Origin: Ferruginibacter paludis
GTDB taxonomy: Bacteria > Bacteroidota > Bacteroidia > Chitinophagales > Chitinophagaceae
Reading direction: 5' to 3'
Assembly (NCBI RefSeq): GCF_030409685.1
Contig: NZ_JAUFQJ010000024.1
Location: forward strand, 496,001-560,000
DNA: 64,000 nt
The position numbers were made by a program, and so were the translations under genes. Positions 35,775 through 44,744 of the stretch are shown in pieces. The notes below the pieces were generated by a model that was not told where the DNA came from, searched no databases, and saw nothing but the letters and a program-made list of their open reading frames with translations. Each line of letters opens with the position of its first letter. Position 1 is the stretch's first letter.

Positions 35775-36244
35775 GGATGCAATATTTTAATTTCCTACTA
35801 ATTGAGGATGTATTTTTTATCGAAGCTTTATAACTAACTGATTTACAATAAATATTTTGACCAATTATTTTAACATGATAAAGAATGTGGCTAACTACTG
35901 CTGAATTTTGGTAACAGGTATGATCCTGCAACCTCAGGAAGACATTTTTGACCGGCATCTTACAGGTTAGATGTAATCAAAATGTGTAGGCATATTTTAT
36001 ATAGCTTATAACCCGTAACGGTTTACTTTCAAAATCAAATGAAAGGTATTTAACCATTGCAAGCGTTGACCGTTAATGCATTTTTTATTTCAGTTACAGG
36101 AGGAACTGGTAACCGCTTCCGGCCTTTTGCGGGCGATAAAAAAAGTTGTTATCAATAAAAAAGTATTGCTGTCCGATTTGAAAATTTCATACAACACTTT
36201 AAAAAAGCTTATTCATAAAATATGCATCTCAATAAAATTATAAA
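35775..36244. other. Intergenic region with one possible small frame
   Basis: This stretch between rplM and the SusF-like gene holds no recognised gene. A 55-codon frame runs from an ATG at 36076 to 36243 on the plus strand, with a helix-turn-helix-like end (LSDLKISYNTLKKLI), but it lacks a promoter match and could be chance. Confidence 0.3.
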
Positions 36245-36268
36245 AGCCAGCTCAAAATTGAGCTGGCT
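36245..36268 (-). terminator. Terminator of the sus-like operon
   Basis: AGCCAGCTCA (36245-36254) and TGAGCTGGCT (36259-36268) form a perfect 10-bp stem with a 4-nt loop. On the minus strand it is followed by TTTTATAATTTT, 22 bp after the stop of the SusF-like gene. Confidence 0.85.
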
Positions 36269-36290
36269 ATAAAATTGTAATCTCTTTAAA

Positions 36291-38093
36291 TTATTGTTTG
36301 GTTACAGTGTACGTATTCCGGATAAAGTTTACAACGATTTTGTAATTACCAGCAACTGTTGGCCCTGGTGTGTTAGATCCGGGAACTGCATTATCTGACA
36401 GTAAAGCACCTCCGGTACCCGAAGTCCCGCCAAACTTGTGGTCCCAGTTACCATTTAATGGCAAGAACAGGTAAGCGCCGCTACCGGTTAAAGGTACTGT
36501 AAGTTCAAAGGTTGCATTATCTGTTTGTGTAAATTGCTGTGATGGAGTAGGAACCGGATTAGACCAGGCACCGGCGGTGGCATCTCCCACTATATATAAA
36601 TTGTCGGGAACTGGTACGCCGGTATAAGGTGTAACAGTATAGGTGTTTGTTTGAAAGTTCACAATTATCTTGTAAAGTCCGGTTGTTGCAGGTGCCGGCG
36701 TATTGCTACCGGGAACTGCATTATCTGCAAGTAAAGTACCGCCTGTTCCGCTTGTACCACCGAATTTATGATCCCAGTTTCCGGCAACAGGAACAAATAC
36801 ATATCCGTTACCGGCAGTAAGATTAACTATAATGCCATATGAAACAGCATCCAGCCGGGTAAATTGCTGCTTAGGTGCTAAGCCAGGAGTATTATTCCAG
36901 GCTAATGCGGTAGCATCGCCGACAATATACAAATTAGCAGGAATTGCACCAGCATAAGGTGTAACTGTGTAAGTACCTGTCTGGAAGTTTACCACTATTT
37001 GATAAGTACCGCTGGTAGCCGGTGATGGAGTGTTTGAACCCGGAACTGCGTTATCAGCCAGTAAGGTACCGCCGGTAGCGCTAGTGCCACCAAATTTATG
37101 ATCCCAGTTTCCGGCAACCGGTACAAATACATATCCTTTGCCAGCAGTAAGGTTAACTATAATACCATAAGAAACAGCATCCAGCCTTGTAAATTGTTGT
37201 GTTGGTGATAACCCTGCGTCATTGTTCCAGCCGAGTGCTGTGGCATCGCCGACAATATAAAAATTTTCAGGAATGGGAGTAAATGTGGTAATATTGATTA
37301 CGACAGGATCTGAATAAACCAATGGGTTATCGTAGTTGGTACCCAAATAGCTAACCACCCTGAATTCAACATTTTTAGTAGACCCTCCAATTGCACCTGC
37401 AGCAATTGCTGCCGAATTCAAATCAGTTACTGTAAAGTCTGAAGTTAATGAACTGCCGTATTTTATGAGTTGTGGACTGGTAAAGTTACCGCCCACTGTA
37501 TCCAGCTGAATCGCATAGTTAATAATATCAGCTCCATATGGACTTGATTTCCAGTTAAACGAAACCGCTTTACTGGTAGCATTGCTAACCAGCAACACCA
37601 ACGGACTGGCTGAGGATGGAGTTAATTTTAAAGGAACCAGGTACGAGGTAATAGTTACTTTAATTACGTTTGACTTAAGCTGCTCATTGTTATTGCCATA
37701 AGAAGAAGTAACCCTTATATCAAAACTGAACGCCTTGCCTGCAGCAAATCCAAAATTTGCCAAAATATTATTGAGCTGCTGACCAGTAAAAGAAATACCA
37801 GGTTGGCCACTTACAATACTGACTGTTTCTTTAGCAAAATTGCGGCCTGCAGAATCTATTTCAAGAATAAATTTTTGGGTAGCTGAATCAGTTGCATATT
37901 TCGGATTCGTCCAGGAAAAAGTGACAACAACCTTACTTGAATCGTTGGCCGTAGGAGCAATGGTTGTGGAAGAGCTGGTAAGTACCGGTGCCGCGCCATT
38001 GGCATAAAAAGGCAATGGGTCTACCTTCTTGCAGGATGAATACATCATCAACATACCCGTTGCAAGCAGCAGAAGTTTAAAAATATTTTTCAT
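36291..38093 (-). CDS. SusE/SusF-like outer-membrane glycan-binding lipoprotein with three tandem repeats
   Basis: The 600-residue lipoprotein has a lipobox at YSSC (Cys21), two SusE-type N-terminal domains (about 35-150 and 155-270) and three tandem binding-module repeats of about 110 residues (274-383, 384-493, 496-600). Each repeat starts with NLYIVGDATA or similar and contains GNWDHKFGGTS and NAVPGSNTP. Repeats 1 and 2 are nearly identical over long stretches (FTRLDAVSYGIIVNLTAG in both), so the duplication is recent. SusE and SusF bind starch at the cell surface through such modules. It is the last gene of the susCDE-type operon, 45 bp after the SusE-like gene. Confidence 0.88.
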   Translation of the reverse strand: MKNIFKLLLLATGMLMMYSSCKKVDPLPFYANGAAPVLTSSSTTIAPTANDSSKVVVTFSWTNPKYATDSATQKFILEIDSAGRNFAKETVSIVSGQPGISFTGQQLNNILANFGFAAGKAFSFDIRVTSSYGNNNEQLKSNVIKVTITSYLVPLKLTPSSASPLVLLVSNATSKAVSFNWKSSPYGADIINYAIQLDTVGGNFTSPQLIKYGSSLTSDFTVTDLNSAAIAAGAIGGSTKNVEFRVVSYLGTNYDNPLVYSDPVVINITTFTPIPENFYIVGDATALGWNNDAGLSPTQQFTRLDAVSYGIIVNLTAGKGYVFVPVAGNWDHKFGGTSATGGTLLADNAVPGSNTPSPATSGTYQIVVNFQTGTYTVTPYAGAIPANLYIVGDATALAWNNTPGLAPKQQFTRLDAVSYGIIVNLTAGNGYVFVPVAGNWDHKFGGTSGTGGTLLADNAVPGSNTPAPATTGLYKIIVNFQTNTYTVTPYTGVPVPDNLYIVGDATAGAWSNPVPTPSQQFTQTDNATFELTVPLTGSGAYLFLPLNGNWDHKFGGTSGTGGALLSDNAVPGSNTPGPTVAGNYKIVVNFIRNTYTVTKQ

Positions 38094-38138
38094 AATAAAA
38101 TTATTTTAGAAATTATAGGCCTTGTTGGCTGGTTAGTT

Positions 38139-38978
38139 TTACAATTTGGTAACAGCATATTTTCCCCGCTGAAAATCAACAGCAATTTTATAGCTGCCTG
38201 CTGCCGCTGGTCCTGCAAATCCGGGGTCTGAATCCTTCTTTTCAAAATCGCCGGCATCCCAGGTCCCACCTGTTTTCATGTGATATTGCGTATCCCATTT
38301 ACCTTGTTCCTGTATCAGTTTATAAGCGCCCCCACCTTTCATGGTTACAGTAAGTTCATATAGTGTAGCTGAAACCATCTTAAATTTCTGGCTCGCATCA
38401 TAAGGTGCAAGCAAAGGATTTGCATACCCTGAAGCAGTTGCATCACCGGTAAGCCATAATGTGCCATTTGTTGGAGGCTCCACTACAGGCGGGATAGCAT
38501 AAGGCGTAACCTTGTATTTTAAAACATTGGAGTATAACCCTGCGGAGTTGTTGCCCAAAAAAGATTTTACCCTTAATTCTATGTTGTGTGAAACTCCCGG
38601 AGTCAGTACCAGCTGGTTCAACAGGTATCCGTTAAATTCTGATACTAAAAATGATTTACTTAAATCTTTACTTACCGACACTGTTTGTTTTGAAGTGCTG
38701 GTGAAGTTGGCACCAGTAGTGTCTATTTCAACCTGGTAGCTTACATCCTGCGAACTAACGCCGGTGTTAAACATATAATTCGGATTTGTCCAGCTTAAAT
38801 TCAGCGCTGCATTATCCTTGTTTGCAAAAGAAAGCGGAAGTGTACTTGCAGTAACCGAACTGCTTAATACAGGACTTGTACCGCCTTCAAAATAAACTTT
38901 ATTTTCATCTTTTTTGCAGGCAGTAAACACTACACCCAGCATAGAAAAGAGAAAGAATGATTTTACTATTTTTTTCAT
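38139..38978 (-). CDS. SusE-like outer-membrane glycan-binding lipoprotein
   Basis: The 279-residue product has a lipoprotein signal with lipobox VFTAC followed by KKDENKVYFEGG, an N-terminal SusE domain (ALNLSWTNPNYMFNTG, YQVEIDTTGANFTS) and one C-terminal module (TLWLTGDATASGYANPLLAP ... YKIAVDFQRGKYAVTKL). The tail sequence resembles that of the neighbouring three-repeat protein, so the two are paralogues. The ATG at 38978 was chosen because it begins the signal peptide (MKKIVKSFFLFSM); the longer frame to 39110 reads into the SusD gene. It lies 25 bp after susD. Confidence 0.9.
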   Translation of the reverse strand: MKKIVKSFFLFSMLGVVFTACKKDENKVYFEGGTSPVLSSSVTASTLPLSFANKDNAALNLSWTNPNYMFNTGVSSQDVSYQVEIDTTGANFTSTSKQTVSVSKDLSKSFLVSEFNGYLLNQLVLTPGVSHNIELRVKSFLGNNSAGLYSNVLKYKVTPYAIPPVVEPPTNGTLWLTGDATASGYANPLLAPYDASQKFKMVSATLYELTVTMKGGGAYKLIQEQGKWDTQYHMKTGGTWDAGDFEKKDSDPGFAGPAAAGSYKIAVDFQRGKYAVTKL

Positions 38979-39003
38979 TTTTTTTGATTTTAGCAGTGAG
39001 TGA

Positions 39004-40623
39004 TTAATACCCCGGATTTTGGGTGAGGTTAGAATTAGCTGATAAGACAGTAGCAGGTATTGGGAACAAATTATATTTTGCATCCACCGCGGTACCGGAA
39101 GCAACGCCACCTTTCCATGGCCATAAATAAGTACCGGATGTCAGTAACCCGAACCTGATTAAATCTGTACGGCGATGACCTTCCCAATACAATTCACGTC
39201 CCCGCTCATCCAATATTAGCTGGGTGGTTAAATCACTTAAGGTTAACTGTCCGGTTGCTGTTCCTCCGTAAGCCCTAACCCTCAATAAATTCAGATAAGT
39301 CAATGCGGCTGTTTTATCGCCACCTGCACCGCCGCGAAGGGTTGCTTCTGCGTAGATCAGGTACATTTCAGGTAAGCGGAAAACAGGAAAATCGATGTCT
39401 GCAAAATAACCTGTAGGGTCATTCACTTTGGCACCATCTGATCTTTTATTTACAAACTTAACAACATGTGGTCCCTGGTCAAAATTGCTGATATCAGCTA
39501 TAGCCAGCTGGGCTGAACCGGTGCCATATTTTGAAGTAGTAAACATGGCCCTTGTATCAGAAGCACCTGTTTTATCAGCAAACAAATTTACCAGGCCGGA
39601 CGTAGCTCTGTAGCCATACCATCCACCACCTGTAACTCCATAATCAGAAGTAGCTTCATCACCTGATGCGGCGTGTGCTATAAAGGTTGTGTTACCATAA
39701 CCCTGTGTATGTAAACCATCAATAGGCACCGCAAAAATGAATTCATTTTTTTGCTTATCATTATCAGCCATAAATAATTTTGCATAGCTGGATTGTAATG
39801 CATATCCGCCGCCAATTACTTTGGATGCATAAAAAATTGCACTGTCATAATGGGGCGTACCAGTATACACTTCTGCATTTAAGTAAACACGGGCAAGTAA
39901 AGCCCATGCAGCACCCTGGTCAACTCTGCCGTATTCAATGGTTTTAACAGGAGCCAGGTCAGCATCAATTGCTTTTAATTCACCTGTAATATATTTGAAC
40001 AAATCAGCTCTTTTTATTTCCGCTGGCAATGGTCCGCCAACAACATCTGCTTCTGTTACAAAAGTAGAGTTGCCAAACAAGTCCATCATCAGCCAGTAAT
40101 TAAACGCTCTTAAAAATCTAACTTCCGCCCTGGTGCTTTTAATGCTGGTAGCGTCTGCGCCGGTAATGCCATTGGCAGCCACCGCTTCATCGGTGGAGTA
40201 ACGCAGGTATTCATTTGCCAAAGTAATATTGTACATCGGCCTGGCGTACATTCCTTTTAAAAACGGGTCAGCGCTGGTGAATGATAAATTGTGATAATCG
40301 TGTATGGTCTGGTCATTCCAGGCTACTACGGCTTCATCAGTTGGTAGTTCCTCGCAGTTGAAATATGGACGTATAAAAGCGATTTGTGAACCTTCATCCA
40401 GGTTGCCGCTGATATCCGGCTGACCGGCAGGTCCCTGGTTTCCACCGGAAGCAAGTCCTCCATAAATTTTAGCCAGTACACTTTTGTATCCTGCTGGTGT
40501 GGAATAAACTTTATCCGGTGTAAGATCATTCGTTGGATTTAAGTCCAACTTTTTTGCGCAGGATGTTACAGCCGCAACCGCAACAAACGCAACAACTATT
40601 TTTTTAAATGTTTTACTTATCAT
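39004..40623 (-). CDS. SusD/RagB family nutrient-binding lipoprotein
   Basis: The 539-residue protein is the surface lid of a SusCD transporter. It has a lipobox VTSC, the SusD opening KKLDLNPTNDLTPDKVYST, TPR-like helices (EVRFLRAFNYWLMMDLFGN, AAWALLARVYLNAEVY) and the closing region LILDERGRELYWEGHRRTDLIRFG with terminal LTQNPGY. It follows susC by 19 bp. The TTG at 40653 was rejected in favour of the ATG at 40623, which begins the signal peptide. Confidence 0.96.
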   Translation of the reverse strand: MISKTFKKIVVAFVAVAAVTSCAKKLDLNPTNDLTPDKVYSTPAGYKSVLAKIYGGLASGGNQGPAGQPDISGNLDEGSQIAFIRPYFNCEELPTDEAVVAWNDQTIHDYHNLSFTSADPFLKGMYARPMYNITLANEYLRYSTDEAVAANGITGADATSIKSTRAEVRFLRAFNYWLMMDLFGNSTFVTEADVVGGPLPAEIKRADLFKYITGELKAIDADLAPVKTIEYGRVDQGAAWALLARVYLNAEVYTGTPHYDSAIFYASKVIGGGYALQSSYAKLFMADNDKQKNEFIFAVPIDGLHTQGYGNTTFIAHAASGDEATSDYGVTGGGWYGYRATSGLVNLFADKTGASDTRAMFTTSKYGTGSAQLAIADISNFDQGPHVVKFVNKRSDGAKVNDPTGYFADIDFPVFRLPEMYLIYAEATLRGGAGGDKTAALTYLNLLRVRAYGGTATGQLTLSDLTTQLILDERGRELYWEGHRRTDLIRFGLLTSGTYLWPWKGGVASGTAVDAKYNLFPIPATVLSANSNLTQNPGY

Positions 40624-40642
40624 AAAAAATATTTTTATCAAA

Positions 40643-43636
40643 TTAGAAATCAAGATTGCAACCCAATGAGAAAATACGTGGGCGTGGATAGATATTATTA
40701 TCTACTCCATGAGGATCAGAATTTTCCGGATCAAGTCCTGAATACTTTGTAATTACAAACACGTTCTGAACGCTGGCGTTTACCCTTAAAGAAACTTTGT
40801 TGCCGAATACCTTACCTGCATTAAAACCAATATTGATATTATCCAACCGTAAATACGAAGCATTCTCAATATAATAATCAGTCAGGTACTGGTTATTTAC
40901 AAAACCTGTTGACAGGTAATTTGTTCCTGCATTGCCTATGAAGTTGATAGGATTTTTTATAGAACGCAACACCCCGCTGTTGGAGCTGAAGTTGTTATAC
41001 AGGTAGTTGCCGAAAGCGCCGTGTGCGGCCAGGCCAAGTACCCATTTGTTGTACATTAATTGTGTGCTAAGCCCTAACAAGACATCTGGTGCCGGCTTTT
41101 TATAATAATACTGATCTTTTGCATCTACAGCACCATCCCTGTTTCTGTCCTCATATAATCCTTCAATCAATTTACTGGTTTTGCTATCGTACACCTGTTG
41201 GTAAACATTAAAGGTAAAAGGTGCATATCCTACGTCAAATATGCCAATCTGGTTACCGGTACCACCACTGATACCACTCTGGGGTATTGCTTTTGACGGA
41301 CCCAGGTTGGTAATTTTATCTTCGTTGTAAGCCACATTAAATCCAAAATCCCAGGTAACGTTTTTTGTTTTTACAGGTGTAGTATTTAATACAAACTCAA
41401 CACCTTTACTTTCCAGGTTACCAATATTGGTTACGATAGAAATATCAAAATTGCGGCCTGCAGCCTGTGGCACCGCACCTAATAAATCTTTTGTTTTCTT
41501 TTGATAAACTTCCACTGAACCTGAAATACGGTTGTTTAAAAATCCGAAATCAAGACCGAGGTTGGAAGTAGTTGTTGTTTCCCATTTAATATTGGGATCG
41601 TATGCACCCGGACGGAGGTAGCTGATAAATGCATTTCCAAATTGGTATTGTGCAGAAGAATTACTTACTGAATAAACTGGCAGGTATGGATACAATGGAT
41701 TAAAGCTGCCACCTGTTCCGCTGATATCCTGCTGGCCGGTTACACCCCAGCTTCCACGCAATTTTAATTCACTTAATAAACGGGTGTTTTTAAAGAAATC
41801 TTCTTTCAGTTTCCAGGCAGCTGATACAGCAGGGAAATAACCTACACGGGTTGCAGGTGAAAATTTTGAACTTGCATCCCTGCGGACTGAAGCTGTTAAA
41901 TAGTACTTATTGTCATAGGCATAATTCATGCGGCCCAAATAAGATTCCAGCCTGTACTCTGGTTTGTCAGTAGCAAACGTTGGAACACTGTTGGCAATTA
42001 CTACTCCATTTTGTCCATAGCTGGCATAATTAGATACATTGGTCAAAAAATCCTGGTAACCATGCAATGCCAGCACGTCTATTTTGCTTTTAATGCTTTT
42101 GATATCTTTTGTATAAAACAGGGAAACTTCGGCCAGTTTATTTTGCTTGCCTTGTTTGTAGTAAGCATACCGGCCGGCTGTTTTATAGTCGGTCGCCATG
42201 ATAGAATCCCGGTTGTCGTGTCCGCTGCCATTGGCATTATCCAAACCCAAGTTGGCCTGCAAATGCAGATCAGGAAAGAAATGTAATTTATAATCAAGCT
42301 GCACATTACCAATAATTCTGTTGGCAGTAGACGTGTTATGTCTTAACTCCAGCAAAGCAAGCGGGTTACGTGTTGACAAATCAATTGGTAATGTTGTACC
42401 TGGCTGCAACCACTCATAATAGCCACCCCATTTGCCATTGTGTGTAGCATCGTGAACTGGTTGAGTAGGATCAAATGCTGCCGCAGAACCTACAGCTCCC
42501 TGGTCTGCAAAACGGTTACTGGTAGAAGAGTATTTAACATTCAGGTTGATAGAAAGATGATCATCCAAAAATTTAGGTGATAAATTTAAAGCAGTAGAAT
42601 AACGGTTAAAATGATCTGTTTTTAAAATTCCGTCCTGGTTCAAATAACCTCCCGAAATGCGGAAAGGGATATTACCAATTGCTCCACTTGCACTCAGGTT
42701 ATTATCATTTCCGATTGCTGTTTGAAAAATCTGATCCTGCCAGTCAGTATTGGCGCTGCCTAATAAACTTTTATAGGTATTATTTCCGGAAGTCATTGCA
42801 TCCGTGTTGATAATGGTCCTGATTTGATCAGCAGTTAATACACTTACTTTTTTAGCTACTGCACCTGCAGACAATTGCGTATTAAAATTGAATTTGATTT
42901 TTCCTTTTAAGCCTTTCTTAGTAGTAATAAGAATCACACCATTTGATGCCCTTGAACCGTACAATGAAGTTGCAGATGCATCTTTCAAAACACTCATTGA
43001 TTCAATGTCATTCGGGTTAATAGTATTAAGTAAATTAGCTGAACCAGGTAAGTTATTGTTATCCACCGGTACCCCATCAATTACAATCAAAGGATCATTG
43101 CTTGCACTGATAGAAGATCCGCCGCGGATGCGGATAGTACTTCCACCACCGGCAGCACCACCTCCTGTTGTAATTTGCAAACCGGCTACTTTTCCCTGCA
43201 ACAATTGTTCGGAGGAAGCAATAGCACCTTTTTGAAAATCTTTGGAAGAAATAGAAGTGATTGCACTTGTCAAATCACTTTTTTTACGTGTGCCGTAAGC
43301 TACCACAACAAGGTCACTTAACTGCTGACTTGAAGTAACGAGGCTTACATTCATTGTTGCGCCATTTACCGCTATTTCCTGGCGGCCAAAACCAACTGAG
43401 GTAAAAACCAGCGTTGAACCGTCGGCCACGGTTAATTTGTAAGTACCATCAGCGGCGGTTTGTGTGGAACGCTGTGTGCCCTTCACTGTTACGGTTGCGC
43501 CGGCAACAGGGCTGCCGTCTTTTGAATCAGTAATTTTTCCAGTAACAACACTTTGTGCCATAGCCGCTGCGGAAAGCAGCAATACGGCAAGCGTCATTGA
43601 AAAAAACCTGAAGCATCTTTTCATGCTCTTTTTCAT
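40643..43636 (-). CDS. SusC/RagA family TonB-dependent outer-membrane transporter
   Basis: The 997-residue protein has a signal peptide (TLAVLLLSAAAMAQ), a carboxypeptidase-D-like N-terminal domain (VVTGKITDSKDGSPVAGATV), the SusC plug with VVVAYGTRKKSDLTSAI, LLQGKVAGLQI, IRIRGGSSISASNDPLIVID and SVLKDASATSLYGSRASNGV, and a beta barrel ending in IFSLGCNLDF. It would import oligosaccharides with energy from TonB. The start may be 43642 (MHMKK) or 43636 (MKKSMKR). The 230-bp region upstream carries three regularly spaced palindromes and a TAGATTTG promoter element. Confidence 0.97.
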   Translation of the reverse strand: MKKSMKRCFRFFSMTLAVLLLSAAAMAQSVVTGKITDSKDGSPVAGATVTVKGTQRSTQTAADGTYKLTVADGSTLVFTSVGFGRQEIAVNGATMNVSLVTSSQQLSDLVVVAYGTRKKSDLTSAITSISSKDFQKGAIASSEQLLQGKVAGLQITTGGGAAGGGSTIRIRGGSSISASNDPLIVIDGVPVDNNNLPGSANLLNTINPNDIESMSVLKDASATSLYGSRASNGVILITTKKGLKGKIKFNFNTQLSAGAVAKKVSVLTADQIRTIINTDAMTSGNNTYKSLLGSANTDWQDQIFQTAIGNDNNLSASGAIGNIPFRISGGYLNQDGILKTDHFNRYSTALNLSPKFLDDHLSINLNVKYSSTSNRFADQGAVGSAAAFDPTQPVHDATHNGKWGGYYEWLQPGTTLPIDLSTRNPLALLELRHNTSTANRIIGNVQLDYKLHFFPDLHLQANLGLDNANGSGHDNRDSIMATDYKTAGRYAYYKQGKQNKLAEVSLFYTKDIKSIKSKIDVLALHGYQDFLTNVSNYASYGQNGVVIANSVPTFATDKPEYRLESYLGRMNYAYDNKYYLTASVRRDASSKFSPATRVGYFPAVSAAWKLKEDFFKNTRLLSELKLRGSWGVTGQQDISGTGGSFNPLYPYLPVYSVSNSSAQYQFGNAFISYLRPGAYDPNIKWETTTTSNLGLDFGFLNNRISGSVEVYQKKTKDLLGAVPQAAGRNFDISIVTNIGNLESKGVEFVLNTTPVKTKNVTWDFGFNVAYNEDKITNLGPSKAIPQSGISGGTGNQIGIFDVGYAPFTFNVYQQVYDSKTSKLIEGLYEDRNRDGAVDAKDQYYYKKPAPDVLLGLSTQLMYNKWVLGLAAHGAFGNYLYNNFSSNSGVLRSIKNPINFIGNAGTNYLSTGFVNNQYLTDYYIENASYLRLDNINIGFNAGKVFGNKVSLRVNASVQNVFVITKYSGLDPENSDPHGVDNNIYPRPRIFSLGCNLDF

Positions 43637-43800
43637 ATGCATAATTTTTCTTTTTGATGGCAGAAGAAATGCAGGCAAAATGTTGTGGAGGGGAAGATGA
43701 ACTCATCCAGGGATGGGTGAACAGATTTTCTCAGTAGCAAACAATTTGGTGGTATTTCATAAAGCAGCCATTCGTTAATAAAGCTGGTTAAATTTTTGTA

Positions 43801-43817
43801 TGTGTATTTTTTACACA
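43801..43817. promoter_or_regulatory. Operator 1 upstream of susC (perfect palindrome)
   Basis: TGTGTA-TTTTT-TACACA is a perfect 6-5-6 palindrome, 165 bp before the susC start. It is the first of three sites with a 24-bp period. Confidence 0.7.
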
Positions 43818-43824
43818 ATAGTAA

Positions 43825-43841
43825 TGTGTATTTTTTACATT
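43825..43841. promoter_or_regulatory. Operator 2 upstream of susC
   Basis: TGTGTA-TTTTT-TACATT repeats the left arm and spacer of operator 1 exactly, with two changes in the right arm. Its start is exactly 24 bp from operator 1. Confidence 0.65.
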
Positions 43842-43848
43842 ATTACAA

Positions 43849-43865
43849 TGTGTATATATTACGCA
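43849..43865. promoter_or_regulatory. Operator 3 upstream of susC
   Basis: TGTGTA-TATAT-TACGCA keeps the arms with one change and starts exactly 24 bp from operator 2. It abuts the promoter element at 43864-43871, so a bound protein would cover the expected transcription start. Confidence 0.65.
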
Positions 43866-43871
43866 AATCTA
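43864..43871 (-). promoter_or_regulatory. susC promoter -7 element
   Basis: TAGATTTG on the minus strand matches TAnnTTTG. No good TTG lies 19-23 bp further upstream, which fits a promoter needing an activator or one kept weak. The three operators lie immediately downstream. Confidence 0.5.
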
Positions 43872-43968
43872 GACCGTTTTGTGTGAATTAACGCTGCTTT
43901 TAGAAAAAAAATTATTACAGAGTTGGTGCTGATAGTAAACCTGAGAGGAAATTACGTGGGCGCCCGGG

Positions 43969-44709
43969 CTAAAAGTCTATACCCACCCACTTTTTCTGTT
44001 TCTTTTCGTATTTCTCAAAATTAAATTTATACAACTTTCCCGGACGGTGTGGTGCATCTTGTTCCATTTCATTCAGATCAATCAGCAAGTCCATAGTAAA
44101 AAATTTCTTTCTGAAATTCCTTCTGTCCATTTTTACATCCAGTATCGCTTCATATAAATTTTGCAGGTCTCTCAGCGAAAACTTTTTGGGTAATAAGTTA
44201 AAACCCAACGGGTGTTCCTGTACCCTTTTTTGCAACTGTTTTAAACAGGTATCAAATATTTGCTGGTGATCAAAAGCGAGGTCTTTCACCGTTTGTACAT
44301 CGTGCCAGTGCAGTTCATTATCTAAAATATTTATTTTATGATGCTGCACATTAATTAAAGAGCAGTAAGTAACTGTAACTACCCGGCCTGCCGGATGCCT
44401 GTCAACAGCTCCAAAAGTATGCACCTGCTCCAGGTATACATCACTTAAACCGGTACGTTGTTTTAATATTCTGTAAGCTGCATCATCCAAATCTTCTTTT
44501 GGAAATACAAGGTCGCCTAGTAATGACCATTTACCCGAATACTTTTTTAAATCACTTCTTATCAGCAATACTTTGAGTTTGTTTTCATCAAAGCCAAAAA
44601 TTACACAGTCAACAGACAGGGCGATGCGATTGGTATTTTCCAGTTCTGATTGAATAGCATGTATTGATTTACTCTTTTTTTCCAGTGCTTTTTTTTCTGC
44701 GGCCGACAT
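43969..44709 (-). CDS. Nudix-family transcriptional regulator (NrtR/AraR-like)
   Basis: The 246-residue protein has a Nudix domain (about 28-150) followed by a winged-helix C-terminal domain (FSLRDLQNLYEAILDVKMDR, about 177-245). In the Nudix box (residues 65-88) the catalytic pattern REUxEE is replaced by R80-I-L-K-Q84-R85, so hydrolysis is unlikely and the domain probably senses a metabolite. Proteins of this design include NrtR of NAD metabolism and the Bacteroides arabinose regulator AraR. The gene lies 35 bp after the amylase gene on the same strand and just upstream of the sus-like operon. I infer that it controls both through the TGTGTA-N5-TACACA sites. Confidence 0.87.
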   Translation of the reverse strand: MSAAEKKALEKKSKSIHAIQSELENTNRIALSVDCVIFGFDENKLKVLLIRSDLKKYSGKWSLLGDLVFPKEDLDDAAYRILKQRTGLSDVYLEQVHTFGAVDRHPAGRVVTVTYCSLINVQHHKINILDNELHWHDVQTVKDLAFDHQQIFDTCLKQLQKRVQEHPLGFNLLPKKFSLRDLQNLYEAILDVKMDRRNFRKKFFTMDLLIDLNEMEQDAPHRPGKLYKFNFEKYEKKQKKWVGIDF

Positions 44710-44744
44710 TCGTTCTTTTTTAAAATCTGCTGATGGTAGTTTGT

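Noticed and set aside
36076-36243. A 55-codon plus-strand frame with a helix-turn-helix-like end
   Set aside because: It is too short to judge, with no promoter match and an end that runs into the terminator stem of the opposite operon; kept only as a note in the intergenic entry.
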